DNA from: Salisediminibacterium beveridgei
GTDB lineage: Bacteria; Bacillota; Bacilli; Bacillales; Salisediminibacteriaceae
DNA length: 64,000 bases
Reading direction: 5' to 3'
Assembly: GCF_001721685.1 (NCBI RefSeq)
Contig: NZ_CP012502.1
Location: forward strand, 3,162,001 to 3,226,000
Made by a program: the position numbers and the translations under genes
Notes under the pieces: model-generated
Told to the model about the DNA's origin: nothing
Seen by the model: the letters and a program-made list of their open reading frames with translations, nothing else
Database searches by the model: none
In this document: positions 18,293 to 27,353 of the stretch, in pieces
How the letters are laid out: each line of letters begins with the position of its first letter
Numbering within the stretch: the stretch's first letter is position 1

Positions 18293-18368
18293 TGGAGCTT
18301 CCTAGCGGATTCGAACCGCTGACCTCATCCTTACCATGGATGCGCTCTACCAGCTGAGCTAAGGAAGC
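18293..18368 (-). tRNA. tRNA-Thr (GGT), CCA encoded
   Basis: Acceptor GCTTCCT/AGGAAGC, D-arm AGCTCAGCTGGTAGAGC and anticodon stem CATCC/GGATG enclosing ATGGTAA, anticodon GGT. Confidence 0.95.
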
Positions 18369-18369
18369 C

Positions 18370-18444
18370 TGGCTCCACAGGTAGGATTCGAACCTACGAC
18401 CGATCGGTTAACAGCCGATTGCTCTACCACTGAGCTACTGTGGA
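18370..18444 (-). tRNA. tRNA-Asn (GTT), CCA encoded
   Basis: Acceptor TCCACAG/CTGTGGA, T-arm GTAGGTTCGAATCCTAC and anticodon loop CTGTTAA, anticodon GTT. It follows the 5S gene and repeat copy B. Confidence 0.95.
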
Positions 18445-18451
18445 TCATAAA

Positions 18452-18550
18452 GAAAACCTGGCTTTTCGCCAAGCTTTAATGGCGAAAGCCTTCGTTGCAC
18501 TTATACTTTGCCTCTTTAACGGATATGGCAATTCATATAAGCATAAAAAA
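18452..18550 (-). repeat. Dispersed repeat, copy B (between 5S rRNA and tRNA-Asn)
   Basis: Shares with copy A the core AAGTATAAGTGCAACGAAGG and a hairpin (18460-18490) with arms GGCTTTCGCCA and TGGCGAAAAGCC. It lies directly after the 5S gene and may act as its terminator or as a processing signal. Confidence 0.7.
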
Positions 18551-18555
18551 GTTCC

Positions 18556-18673
<118 letters not shown>

Positions 18674-18733
18674 GGTGTGTCCACCTCAGTAAGAAGCGGA
18701 CAAATGATATCTTACTATGACCGAATTAAAAAT

Positions 18734-19405
18734 TCAAGCGTTTTTTCGCGCTTTTTTACGATTTTTTTTATTTTCTTTTTCCTTCTTTCGTTCTTCAAAT
18801 CCTTCTCTTTCCCACTTGTTCCATTGTTCTGCGGTCGGCTGTTTCCCATTCGGCATTTCATGCAACCTGTGCAAGACGAGAAGCTGCCATGTATTCGCAA
18901 CAAGAAGCGGGACCACTGCGTTTATGATGAAACTGAGATCATCCCCGGTAAAGGCCGGAATCCATTCAATCATCGTGACAACATACATAAAGAACAAAGC
19001 AGGAATAAAGGCGTGCCTGTTCGTATCCTTCGCTTTCAGATAGGCCACAAACACTGCGTAAACCAGAAGAAGCGTCGGCATAATCGCATAGCCGAGCATC
19101 GTATCGCCCTCTCCTGCGAAGAAATAATGCCGGAAGAACATCAGGTCAAAGAACGCAAAGACAATGATAATCAGCTGGACTTTATTCCATAGCGAAGCAG
19201 ATTTAAAGACGCCCAAACCGAAACGGTGGATCGTTAGATATGCAAAAAAACCCATCTGAGCGATAACCGTCCATAATGCAGCCGTTACAATCACTACGAA
19301 ATAACCGCCAATTCCCTGGATCAGACCGATAATTGTACCCGCAACTGTTCCAATCAGCAGCGTGGACCAAAATAAAAACACAACTTTCCTGGCATTCACA
19401 GCCAT
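18734..19405 (-). CDS. kbaA: KinB-signalling pathway activation protein KbaA
   Basis: The 223-residue membrane protein has about six hydrophobic segments and KbaA-typical text (AQMGFFAYLTIHRFGLGVF, NRHAFIPALFFMYVVT, ANTWQLLVLHRL). In B. subtilis KbaA promotes KinB activity in the sporulation phosphorelay. The ATG at 19405 is chosen; the open frame extends 37 codons upstream but without homology. The C-terminus is unusually Lys/Glu-rich (ERKKEKENKKNRKKARKN). Its place next to salA and a 5S/tRNA cluster matches B. subtilis. Confidence 0.85.
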   Translation of the reverse strand: MAVNARKVVFLFWSTLLIGTVAGTIIGLIQGIGGYFVVIVTAALWTVIAQMGFFAYLTIHRFGLGVFKSASLWNKVQLIIIVFAFFDLMFFRHYFFAGEGDTMLGYAIMPTLLLVYAVFVAYLKAKDTNRHAFIPALFFMYVVTMIEWIPAFTGDDLSFIINAVVPLLVANTWQLLVLHRLHEMPNGKQPTAEQWNKWEREGFEERKKEKENKKNRKKARKNA

Positions 19406-19718
19406 ACCCCCTAAACCTTCTTTACCACCGTATATTGTATCAAATTTCAGCCCAGGACCGCCACTCTGAGGACGAAAAAGTTCATCAGTTCCCATTAAAA
19501 GGTTGATTGACGCCAAATGATGATATCCATTGCATGTTTGGCACGAGATTCCTGATATGGCGACAGATAACTTCCCTTATCCGCGGTTTGCCCAATTTAC
19601 TGTGGCGTTTGAACAAATCACTCCCTTCATCCGCTATTTGGCTGAACTCCCTCTAAGCAGACGCTACTAAAAAAAGCCCTGAACCGGCGAATCGGTTCAG
19701 GGCTTATCATTGTCTCAA
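19406..19718. other. Gene-free gap where B. subtilis has gerD
   Basis: About 310 bp between kbaA and salA. Apart from the salA terminator at 19674-19706 I see no ORF with a ribosome binding site. B. subtilis carries the germination gene gerD at this point. Confidence 0.55.
19674..19706 (-). terminator. Terminator of salA
   Basis: Perfect stem AAGCCCTGAACCG/CGGTTCAGGGCTT with a 6-nt loop, followed by seven T on the minus strand. Confidence 0.9.
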
Positions 19719-20771
19719 TTATTTTGCTGTTTTGTCGATGACCTGCTGGGCGATATCCATATAGATTTTCCCGATCGGGTGATCCGCATCGTAGACAGAT
19801 GGCGCGAATACTTCCTCATCGAAATCCGGCTGCCCCAGCGGAATCTGAGCCAGTATATCCGTTTCAAGCTCTTCTGCCAGCTTTTGTCCGCCGCCGGTTC
19901 CGAAGACGTATTCTTTTTCGCCGGTCAACTTACTCTCAAAGTAAGCCATGTTTTCGACAACACCCAGAATTTCATGGTCGGTTTTCAGTGCCATTGCACC
20001 CGCTCTTGCTGCAACAAAGGCTGCAGTGGCATGAGGTGTCGTGACAACAATCTCTTTAGACGTTGGCAGCATCGAGTGCACATCCAGCGCCACGTCACCT
20101 GTTCCTGGCGGTAAGTCGAGAATCAGGTAATCAAGATCGTCCCACTCCACTTCACTGAAGAAGTTATTGAGCATCTTTCCAAGCATCGGTCCGCGCCAGA
20201 TGATTGGTGAATTGTCTTCCACGAAAAAGCCCATGGAAATCACCTGCACATCGAAACGTGTCACCGGATAAATTCGCTGTCCGACAACTTTCGGGCGCTC
20301 TTCAATCCCCATCATATCCGGTACACTGAACCCGTAAATATCCGCGTCAATGATGCCGACTTTTTTGCCTTGACGGGCCAGGGACGTTGCCAGGTTCACA
20401 GAAACCGTGGATTTACCCACGCCACCTTTACCACTCGTTACCGCGATGAATGTCGTGCGATCCGTCCGGTCAAGGAGCGACTCAGGTGCCTCCTGCTCAG
20501 CTTGTCCACCATGCTGGGCAATGACCTCTTCAGGCAGCTTTTCAAAGCGTAGACCAACAGACTCAGCGCCTGCAGTTTTAATGGCGTTGACAACTTCTTG
20601 CTGGAGCTGCATTTGTTCCGCTGTCCCCGGCTCTGCAATCGCTAGTTTCAGGCTGACGAGATTTTCTTTGATTTTCAGTTCTTTCACAGCGTCCAGATCC
20701 AGCAGCAGTTTCCCCAGATGAGGGTCCTTAATCGGTCTGATCGCTTCGAGCACTTGTTGTTCTGTTAACAT
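19719..20771 (-). CDS. salA: Mrp/SalA family P-loop ATPase
   Basis: The 350-residue protein has an N-terminal MIP18/DUF59 domain (about 1-85) and a Mrp/NBP35 ATPase domain with deviant Walker A SGKGGVGKST. In B. subtilis SalA represses scoC; more widely Mrp proteins carry Fe-S clusters. The paired Cys of Fe-S carrier members is not visible near the C-terminus here. The ATG at 20771 has AAGGATGG upstream and is preferred to a start 33 bp earlier. Confidence 0.9.
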   Translation of the reverse strand: MLTEQQVLEAIRPIKDPHLGKLLLDLDAVKELKIKENLVSLKLAIAEPGTAEQMQLQQEVVNAIKTAGAESVGLRFEKLPEEVIAQHGGQAEQEAPESLLDRTDRTTFIAVTSGKGGVGKSTVSVNLATSLARQGKKVGIIDADIYGFSVPDMMGIEERPKVVGQRIYPVTRFDVQVISMGFFVEDNSPIIWRGPMLGKMLNNFFSEVEWDDLDYLILDLPPGTGDVALDVHSMLPTSKEIVVTTPHATAAFVAARAGAMALKTDHEILGVVENMAYFESKLTGEKEYVFGTGGGQKLAEELETDILAQIPLGQPDFDEEVFAPSVYDADHPIGKIYMDIAQQVIDKTAK

Positions 20772-20959
20772 GAAGACACCATCCTTTATTTGATTCCTAG
20801 TCATTTATCTTTAACCACGCCACTCATTATAACATAGATATTTTCCATGTATGGTGATTCTGATCACAAAAGTTCCAGACTGCATTTTCTCCCGTTTTAG
20901 CGTAAAATAAAGTTGTGAACAACCGTTGTAAAGGATTCTATTAGGAGGGATCAGCCGCT

Positions 20960-22789
20960 ATGTACGAAAATATGTCAGCATGCATCGAAGATCTTGAACG
21001 ACACGGTCATCTCTTGCGGATCACCGAAGAAGTGGACCCGCACCTGGAGATGGCATCCATTCATTTGAAAACCTACGCCGCCGGAGGGCCTGCCCTGTAT
21101 TTCGAAAATGTAAAAGGCTCTAACTACCCGGCCGTATCGAACCTTTTCGGAACCCTCGAAAGGAGTAAATTCATCTTCCGCCACACCCTCGAGGGCGTCC
21201 AGAAAGTCATCGCACTGCGGGACGATCCGATGCACGCCTTGAAGCACCCGTTTCAAAACGTGACCAGCGGTTTCGCCGCCGTGAAAGCACTGCCGATGAA
21301 ACAATCAGCCTCTGCCATCGATGACACACATGATGAAATTAAAATCGAAGACATTCCGCAAATCCAGTGCTGGCCAAAGGACGGCGGTGCATTTGTGACG
21401 CTTCCCCAGGTCTACTCGGAAGATCCGGAGAAACCGGGACTCATGAATGCCAACCTCGGTATGTACCGGGTTCAACTGTCCGGAAACGACTTCAAATTAA
21501 ATGAAGAAGTCGGTCTTCACTACCAGATTCACCGGGGCATCGGTATTCATCAGTCAAAAGCAGCGGAACGGGGTGAACCTTTAAAGGTCAGCATTTTCGT
21601 CGGTGGCCCCCCGGCACACAGTGTGGCATCCGTCATGCCGCTCCCTGAAGGGCTCAGTGAAATTCTCTTTGCAGGGCTTCTATCAGGAAGACGTTTCCGG
21701 CATACTTACATCGACGGCTACTGCGTCAGTCTCGATGCCGACTTTGTGATCACAGGGGAAATTTACCCCAACGAGACGAAACCGGAAGGTCCTTTCGGGG
21801 ACCATCTCGGGTATTACAGCCTCACTCACGAGTTTCCGCTGATGCGCGTGCACAAAGTATATGCCCGCAAAAACGCCGTCTGGCCGTTCACTGTGGTGGG
21901 TCGTCCACCACAGGAGGATACCTCATTTGGCGAATTGATCCATGAACTGACCGGTGAAGCCATCAAATCAGAGATTCCGGGTGTTCAGGAAGTCCACGCC
22001 ATCGATGCCGCCGGGGTGCACCCGCTCCTCTTCGTTATTGGCAGTGAACGTTATACGCCATTTGACGAAGTGGACCGGCCCCAGGAGCTCTTAACCATCG
22101 CCAACCGGGTACTTGGTACAAATCAGCTCAGTCTGGCCAAGTATCTCTGGATCACCGCCGAACAGGATCAGCCTCTGGATACGCACGACGAAGCCGGCTT
22201 CATGCAATATATCCTTGAACGGATCGATTTGCAGCGGGATCTGCATTTTCAGACGAAGACCACCATCGACACGCTGGACTATTCCGGCGAAGGGTTAAAT
22301 GAAGGCAGCAAAGTCGTGATGGCGGCCTATGGCAAAAAGCGTCGGGAACTGAACCATCAAATTCCCGATTCATTGAAAGATGTCACACCACCTTTCATCA
22401 ACGCCCAGCCCGTCATGCCAGGGGTCGTTGCCGTGGAAGGGCCCGCTTACGGTCACCGGGATAAGGCACTCAAAGATTTGGAAACACTGAAATCATCCCT
22501 GAAAAACCAAAAAGACCTCGACGGCACACCACTGATTGTCGTTGTGGATGATGCCACTTTCACCAGCGACACCTTAAACAATTTCGTCTGGGTCACTTTT
22601 ACCCGGAGTAATCCATCCCATGACGTGCATGGCGTTAACGAAACGTATAACAATAAGCATTGGGGCTGCGACACAATGATCATCGACGCCCGCATCAAAC
22701 CGCACCATGCGCCACCGCTCATTGCAGACCCGGAAACAGAAGAAAAAGTAGCTGAGTTCTTTGACAACATGGCCAAAGGCCAATACTGA
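20960..22789 (+). CDS. UbiD family decarboxylase
   Basis: The 609-residue protein belongs to the prenylated-FMN-dependent UbiD decarboxylases, with conserved blocks GIGIHQSKAAERGEP, EGPFGDHLGYYS (acidic active-site and metal region) and a C-terminal WGCDTMIIDARIKPH. It is longer than E. coli UbiD (about 500), resembling the roughly 600-residue branch. The substrate, an aromatic or alpha,beta-unsaturated acid, cannot be told from sequence. No UbiX flavin prenyltransferase gene is adjacent. The ribosome binding site AGGAGGG is strong. Confidence 0.9.
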   Translation: MYENMSACIEDLERHGHLLRITEEVDPHLEMASIHLKTYAAGGPALYFENVKGSNYPAVSNLFGTLERSKFIFRHTLEGVQKVIALRDDPMHALKHPFQNVTSGFAAVKALPMKQSASAIDDTHDEIKIEDIPQIQCWPKDGGAFVTLPQVYSEDPEKPGLMNANLGMYRVQLSGNDFKLNEEVGLHYQIHRGIGIHQSKAAERGEPLKVSIFVGGPPAHSVASVMPLPEGLSEILFAGLLSGRRFRHTYIDGYCVSLDADFVITGEIYPNETKPEGPFGDHLGYYSLTHEFPLMRVHKVYARKNAVWPFTVVGRPPQEDTSFGELIHELTGEAIKSEIPGVQEVHAIDAAGVHPLLFVIGSERYTPFDEVDRPQELLTIANRVLGTNQLSLAKYLWITAEQDQPLDTHDEAGFMQYILERIDLQRDLHFQTKTTIDTLDYSGEGLNEGSKVVMAAYGKKRRELNHQIPDSLKDVTPPFINAQPVMPGVVAVEGPAYGHRDKALKDLETLKSSLKNQKDLDGTPLIVVVDDATFTSDTLNNFVWVTFTRSNPSHDVHGVNETYNNKHWGCDTMIIDARIKPHHAPPLIADPETEEKVAEFFDNMAKGQY

Positions 22790-22796
22790 CCCAACA

Positions 22797-22835
22797 AAAA
22801 GGCGCTGCCGGATTAGATTTCAGGCAGCGCTTTTT
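22797..22835 (+). terminator. Terminator of the ubiD-like gene
   Basis: Stem AAAGGCGCTGCC/GGCAGCGCTTT followed by T residues, eight bases after the stop. Confidence 0.9.
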
Positions 22836-22992
22836 GTTTTATTCTCATCAGGGGTTGATATTTTACTCTATAATGCGGCTATCAATTCACCAATAAGTTG
22901 CACTGATGCATCTTCTTCCCTTGGGGCAAGCTTTTGCTTGGAGCGAACTGACCGGTTAATTTACAGCATTGTATCCTCAGTCAATCATGTCA

Positions 22993-23769
22993 TTACGGAT
23001 AGCGCAGCGCATCAAAATCATTCTGCTGCTCCTCACGCTGATAATGCTTGTACTCCTGAGTATACTTTTTCAACAACTGATCATAACTACTATTTTTTGT
23101 CTTCTTCGCTTCTTCTTTCATCGACGCTTCATTCTCAATGAACGACTGATAGAACACTTGCTGATTTGTATTCAGCTTACTCCACAAACCCAGTTCTTCC
23201 ATTGCCCTTCGCCATTCACGAAACACATCCGCGCCATTCGCCAGTTCATGCAGCATCACTTTCTGTGTTGCCTCGAGATCGGCCGCTGATTCGACTGCAA
23301 ACGTCAGGTCCTTTTCCGTTAATGAACGGTTTTCCTCTTGAAGTATATTGTAATGTGCCGAGAAATCTTCGAATACTTTTCGGAATTTCAATTGAAAAGT
23401 CAGGAGCCTGTCAATCAGGGCGTACCCTTCAGAAAGGCGATCGTGCGGGGCTTCATCCATCTTCTTTAACGGTACGCGAAAGAAAGCCAGATCCACCTTT
23501 GCCTTCATGCGGTTCTCTTCACGGATTTTTTCCACGAGCCGGTAGAATGTGAACAGCGTTTTATGGGCTTTCAGCACGTCGTTCGGTGCTTCCTCCTCAT
23601 CGGAAAACACAGCTGTCCCCACCGGGCGTTTTAAGCGGACGTAATCCATCAGGTAATAATTGCGGCCATGAATATCAACCGGTTGCGGATACAGATACAT
23701 CTTTTCAAATGGTCGTTTGTAACGTCTCGCCTTACGTTTAACGATGCGTTCAGGCGTATTCCAGAACAT
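22993..23769 (-). CDS. Uncharacterised helical cytoplasmic protein
   Basis: I do not recognise this 258-residue protein. It starts MFWNTPERIVKRKARRYKRP, has no signal or membrane segment, and from about residue 60 is rich in charged helix with a Glu/Lys/Gln-rich C-terminus. The ATG at 23769 has AAGGGG upstream; the frame reaches further 5' but without a better ribosome binding site. It stands alone between the UbiD-like gene and a divergent aldo/keto reductase. Confidence 0.7.
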   Translation of the reverse strand: MFWNTPERIVKRKARRYKRPFEKMYLYPQPVDIHGRNYYLMDYVRLKRPVGTAVFSDEEEAPNDVLKAHKTLFTFYRLVEKIREENRMKAKVDLAFFRVPLKKMDEAPHDRLSEGYALIDRLLTFQLKFRKVFEDFSAHYNILQEENRSLTEKDLTFAVESAADLEATQKVMLHELANGADVFREWRRAMEELGLWSKLNTNQQVFYQSFIENEASMKEEAKKTKNSSYDQLLKKYTQEYKHYQREEQQNDFDALRYP

Positions 23770-23897
23770 GCCAGTCCCCTTCTTCCTTTTGATTTCCTTA
23801 ATTTTAGCACACTCCACTGCAGTTCGTCGTTTCCGGCTGGTGGAAAAAGGGAATACGGTTTCAGACAAATCGTATTGCAAATGAATGAGGAGTGATC

Positions 23898-24884
23898 ATG
23901 ATGTCAGGAACCGTATCAAAGCGACAGCTCGGTCAGTCAGATGTACACATTTCCCCGATTGGATTGGGGTGCTGGCAATTCAGTAAAGGAAACGGCCTGG
24001 TCGGTAAGTTCTGGCCAGCTATGGAACAAGAAGCGATGAATCAGATTGTCCAGGAATCTCTGGACGGTGGTGTCAATTGGTTTGATACAGCCGAAGTGTA
24101 TGGTAAAGGGGACTCGGAACGTGCATTAAGTGAGGCCCTGGATTCTGCCACTTTCGGATCTGAACCACCTGTGATTGCCACAAAATGGTGGCCTGCTTTT
24201 CGTCGCAGTTCGTCGATCGTTCACACCTTTGATGCACGGCGCATCGCCTTAGGCGGCCGTGCCATCGACCTGCATCAGGTGCACCAGCCAATGTCCTTCA
24301 GTTCACCCACGGATGAAATGAATGCCATGGCCGATCTGATGGACGAAGGGAAAATCAGAAGCGCCGGGGTCAGTAACTTCAACCTGAAGCAGATGAAAGA
24401 GGCACATGAGGCTCTTTTGGAACGGGGATACAGTCTCGCCTCCAATCAGGTAAAGTACAGTCTGTTGGATCGCCGCATCGAAGAAAACGGGATTCTCGAT
24501 TACGCCAAGGAACAAGGAATTACAATCATCGCGTATTCTCCCCTTGAACAGGGCATCCTCTCCGGGAAATTCCATCAGAACCCGGACCTGATCAAAAAAA
24601 TCCAGGGTGTTCGTAAATATACACCGAACTTCCGGGCAAAGGGGCTGAAAAAAACCGAACCGCTGATCAAGCTGATGCTGCGGCTCGCTGAGGACTATGA
24701 CGTCACACCGACACAGATCGCCTTAAATTGGGTGATCCATCAGCACGGAGAAACCATCGTTGCCATTCCAGGGGCATCCAAAACGCATCACGCGACAGCG
24801 AACGCGAAAACGATGGATTTTGAATTGTCCAATACCGATCTGTTCGCTTTGGACCAGATGGCCAAACGGATTCAGGTCGATTGA
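23898..24884 (+). CDS. Aldo/keto reductase
   Basis: The 328-residue (beta/alpha)8 NADPH-dependent oxidoreductase has the family pattern GGVNWFDTAEVYGKG, with Asp and Tyr of the catalytic tetrad. It also has a Lys in ATKWWP, a His in DLHQVHQP, GVSNFNLKQM, and the cofactor block AIPGASKTHHATAN. The substrate is unknown. GAGGAG lies five bases before the chosen ATG. Confidence 0.9.
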   Translation: MMSGTVSKRQLGQSDVHISPIGLGCWQFSKGNGLVGKFWPAMEQEAMNQIVQESLDGGVNWFDTAEVYGKGDSERALSEALDSATFGSEPPVIATKWWPAFRRSSSIVHTFDARRIALGGRAIDLHQVHQPMSFSSPTDEMNAMADLMDEGKIRSAGVSNFNLKQMKEAHEALLERGYSLASNQVKYSLLDRRIEENGILDYAKEQGITIIAYSPLEQGILSGKFHQNPDLIKKIQGVRKYTPNFRAKGLKKTEPLIKLMLRLAEDYDVTPTQIALNWVIHQHGETIVAIPGASKTHHATANAKTMDFELSNTDLFALDQMAKRIQVD

Positions 24885-24973
24885 ATCGTTTGAAAAATTG
24901 TCGGTTCTTTTCTCAAGCAAAATCCGGTATACTGCACGCTAGACATGCAAAATACTGAAAGGTTGTGCAACTT

Positions 24974-25549
24974 ATGCCGACACTTGAAACGAAAGCGAAA
25001 GAATTGATTTTCAACACCCTCAGTCAGCCCTGGGCGAAAAGTAAACACCGGCGGGTTGTCTATCACTTAAATGCCAATGACCGCATTCTCGATATTGGCG
25101 CGGGCAAAGGCGCCCTCTCCTGGATGCTGTTGGCACAAGGATTTGATGTGACCCCCGTGGACGTCAAGAACCTCAGTTATACAGATAAAATCGAGCCGGT
25201 CCTCTACGACGGCCAAAGATTGCCGTTCCCGGACAACAGTAAAGATGTCGGCCTGTTATTAACGGTGCTTCACCACACACCGGATCCGGATGCCCTGATC
25301 AAAGAAGCACTCCGGGTCTGTGACCGGCTGATCATCATGGAAGACGTCTACAGCGGTCCTGTACAGAAATACGCCACCTGGTTCACGGACAGCCTGTTCA
25401 ACCTGGAATTCAAGGGCCATCCCCATACGAATAAAAACAACTTCGGCTGGCTCAAGACCTTCGCGGATCTTGACCTCCGTGTTTTACACATCGAAAAAGA
25501 ACCTGTTCTCAGGTTTTTCGAACAGGTCACCTACTACGTATCAAAATGA
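24974..25549 (+). CDS. Class I SAM-dependent methyltransferase
   Basis: The 191-residue protein has SAM motif I as ILDIGAGKGALS, motif II VTPVDVKN, and a Methyltransf_11-type block GLLLTVLHHTPDP. Target unknown. The ATG at 24974 is preferred to a GTG nine bases upstream that would touch the AAAGG ribosome binding site. It is followed closely by a small membrane protein gene. Confidence 0.85.
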   Translation: MPTLETKAKELIFNTLSQPWAKSKHRRVVYHLNANDRILDIGAGKGALSWMLLAQGFDVTPVDVKNLSYTDKIEPVLYDGQRLPFPDNSKDVGLLLTVLHHTPDPDALIKEALRVCDRLIIMEDVYSGPVQKYATWFTDSLFNLEFKGHPHTNKNNFGWLKTFADLDLRVLHIEKEPVLRFFEQVTYYVSK

Positions 25550-25565
25550 GGAGTTGCTGAATCCA

Positions 25566-26012
25566 TTGCCACAACGACTGAACTACCGCTTGCGAGCGAT
25601 TCATGTTATCCAAGGTCTCACCTATATTGTACTGGGCTTTGTCAGCCTGCTGAACCTGCAGATGAACCAGGAGTGGGGGCCGGTCCTGACTTTCATGCAA
25701 TACTTCGTGATCATTACCGCCCCGCTTCTTGGGATTCTCTATTTACGCATGCCGAAATTCGCCTACCTGCTCCTCGGCGCTGATGAACTGACCGTGGATC
25801 GCGGCTGGCCATTGCCAGGGAAAAAGGTCGCTTTGAATCAGGTCGATTCCGCCTTCGTCAAAGGCAGAATCATCACGATGTACATGGATAACCATTCCTA
25901 TGTGGACGTTCACCTGAAGAACCTTCGATCGCGTGATCAGTCGGACTTCATTGATTATCTGTACAAGCATCACATTGTTCCTGAAGACCCTTACGAATCG
26001 TTAGGCAGCTGA
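25566..26012 (+). CDS. Small membrane protein with a PH-like C-terminal domain
   Basis: The 148-residue protein has two hydrophobic segments (about 15-35 and 43-65) and then a beta-rich part (DELTVDRGWPLPGKKVALNQ, YVDVHLKNL) resembling bacterial PH domains. No ATG is available near the GAGGAG site at 25549-25554, so a TTG start at 25566 is most likely. Function unknown. Confidence 0.65.
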   Translation: MPQRLNYRLRAIHVIQGLTYIVLGFVSLLNLQMNQEWGPVLTFMQYFVIITAPLLGILYLRMPKFAYLLLGADELTVDRGWPLPGKKVALNQVDSAFVKGRIITMYMDNHSYVDVHLKNLRSRDQSDFIDYLYKHHIVPEDPYESLGS

Positions 26013-26013
26013 A

Positions 26014-27156
26014 TCACCTGACGACATTCCGGTTCAGGATGCGGTTGTTTTCCATCCTGGTTATTTCTTCTTGCGTCAGATCATCCAGCGTGTGAAATGA
26101 ATAGCCCTGCGCCTGATAATATTCAATCACGTCCGGTAAAATATCCCGGGTCGCCTGGTTGCGGTCCGTATCATGGAATAAAGGGACGATCACGTCCTCG
26201 CCCTGACTTTGATTGACGATCTGATCGAACATCGCTTGCGGATCGTCATAGATCGCACTGGCATCCCCGGAAGACACATTCCAGTCGATGTAATGATACC
26301 CCCTTTCCTGGATGTCTGCCGTTAACTCCACCATGAATTCTTCACCACTGTATTCAATGGAACTGTGGTTGCTTGATCCCCCTGGAAAACGCACAAGTGG
26401 CGGAGCTTCCTTCCCCAGTACCCGTTCATAAGCCTGTTCCATCAGGTTCAAATCCTCATAATACGTTTCAAAACTCTCGTAAATGGCATAGTCATGCGTA
26501 TAACTATGGGAATAAATCCCGTGACCTGCCCCGTCCATTGACCTCATCAGCTGCGGATAGTTTTCCATGCGCTGTCCGATCACAAAAAAGTTCCCCGGTA
26601 CGTCATAGTCGTCTAAAATCGACAGGATGTCCGGCGTCAAATCCGTCGGCCCATCGTCAAAGGTCAAATACACGACACGCTCACCGCTGTCAGGACGGCC
26701 GTCACTTGAGCCGGCTCCATTTCCGTTCCCGGTTGCTGAATCATCCCCATTCACGCTTTCGCTGTCGTTCGTTGTTTCCTGTTCGGAATCATCGTCAGAA
26801 GAAGCGTCCGATTCAGTATCATGTTCCTCTTCCTCTGCAGCATTTTCTTCCAGTTCAGCCAACTCTTGCTCCAGTTCGTCGATCCGATCGTTCAACGCCT
26901 CGATCTCCGCTTTCTTTGCAGTCAGTTTTTCCTGCATTTCTTCTGAATCTTCCAGGTCTTCTCTCAGCAACTCTGCTTCTTTTGCACGTTCATCGGCTTC
27001 TGACCGTGTATCCCGAAGCTCTGCTCTCATCTCTTCAGTCAGCGGTTCCACGCTCATGCGACCGGCAAGAAACACACCGGCGATCAGGACCGCAGCCAGA
27101 ACTGCCAGGCCCGCTTTTATCCACATCTGCTTTTTCAAGCGAATCACCTCATTCAT
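26014..27156 (-). CDS. Membrane-anchored polysaccharide deacetylase (NodB domain)
   Basis: The 380-residue protein has an N-terminal transmembrane anchor (about 12-30), a coiled coil (about 40-105), a highly acidic low-complexity linker (about 105-155), then a NodB homology domain with TFDDGPTD (catalytic Asp and metal Asp) and the metal-binding HSYTH. It is likely an extracellular peptidoglycan or chitooligosaccharide N-deacetylase. The acidic linker suggests adaptation to salt. It converges with the preceding gene with one base between. Confidence 0.9.
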   Translation of the reverse strand: MNEVIRLKKQMWIKAGLAVLAAVLIAGVFLAGRMSVEPLTEEMRAELRDTRSEADERAKEAELLREDLEDSEEMQEKLTAKKAEIEALNDRIDELEQELAELEENAAEEEEHDTESDASSDDDSEQETTNDSESVNGDDSATGNGNGAGSSDGRPDSGERVVYLTFDDGPTDLTPDILSILDDYDVPGNFFVIGQRMENYPQLMRSMDGAGHGIYSHSYTHDYAIYESFETYYEDLNLMEQAYERVLGKEAPPLVRFPGGSSNHSSIEYSGEEFMVELTADIQERGYHYIDWNVSSGDASAIYDDPQAMFDQIVNQSQGEDVIVPLFHDTDRNQATRDILPDVIEYYQAQGYSFHTLDDLTQEEITRMENNRILNRNVVR

Positions 27157-27353
27157 TGTCTCTACCCTGTTAGACGGGCAAACCCCTTCAAATGTTTCGC
27201 AAAAAAAGGAACAACTACAGCGATTGATGCACCAATTCCATGCTGATCAGGATTCTGATCCTCAATTCATTCAAAATCCGTCAGGACTATCGGAATCTCT
27301 CTCGATGAAGGGCGAAAAAATCCCCCTGCATCAACAGGAGGATTCGGTCAGGA

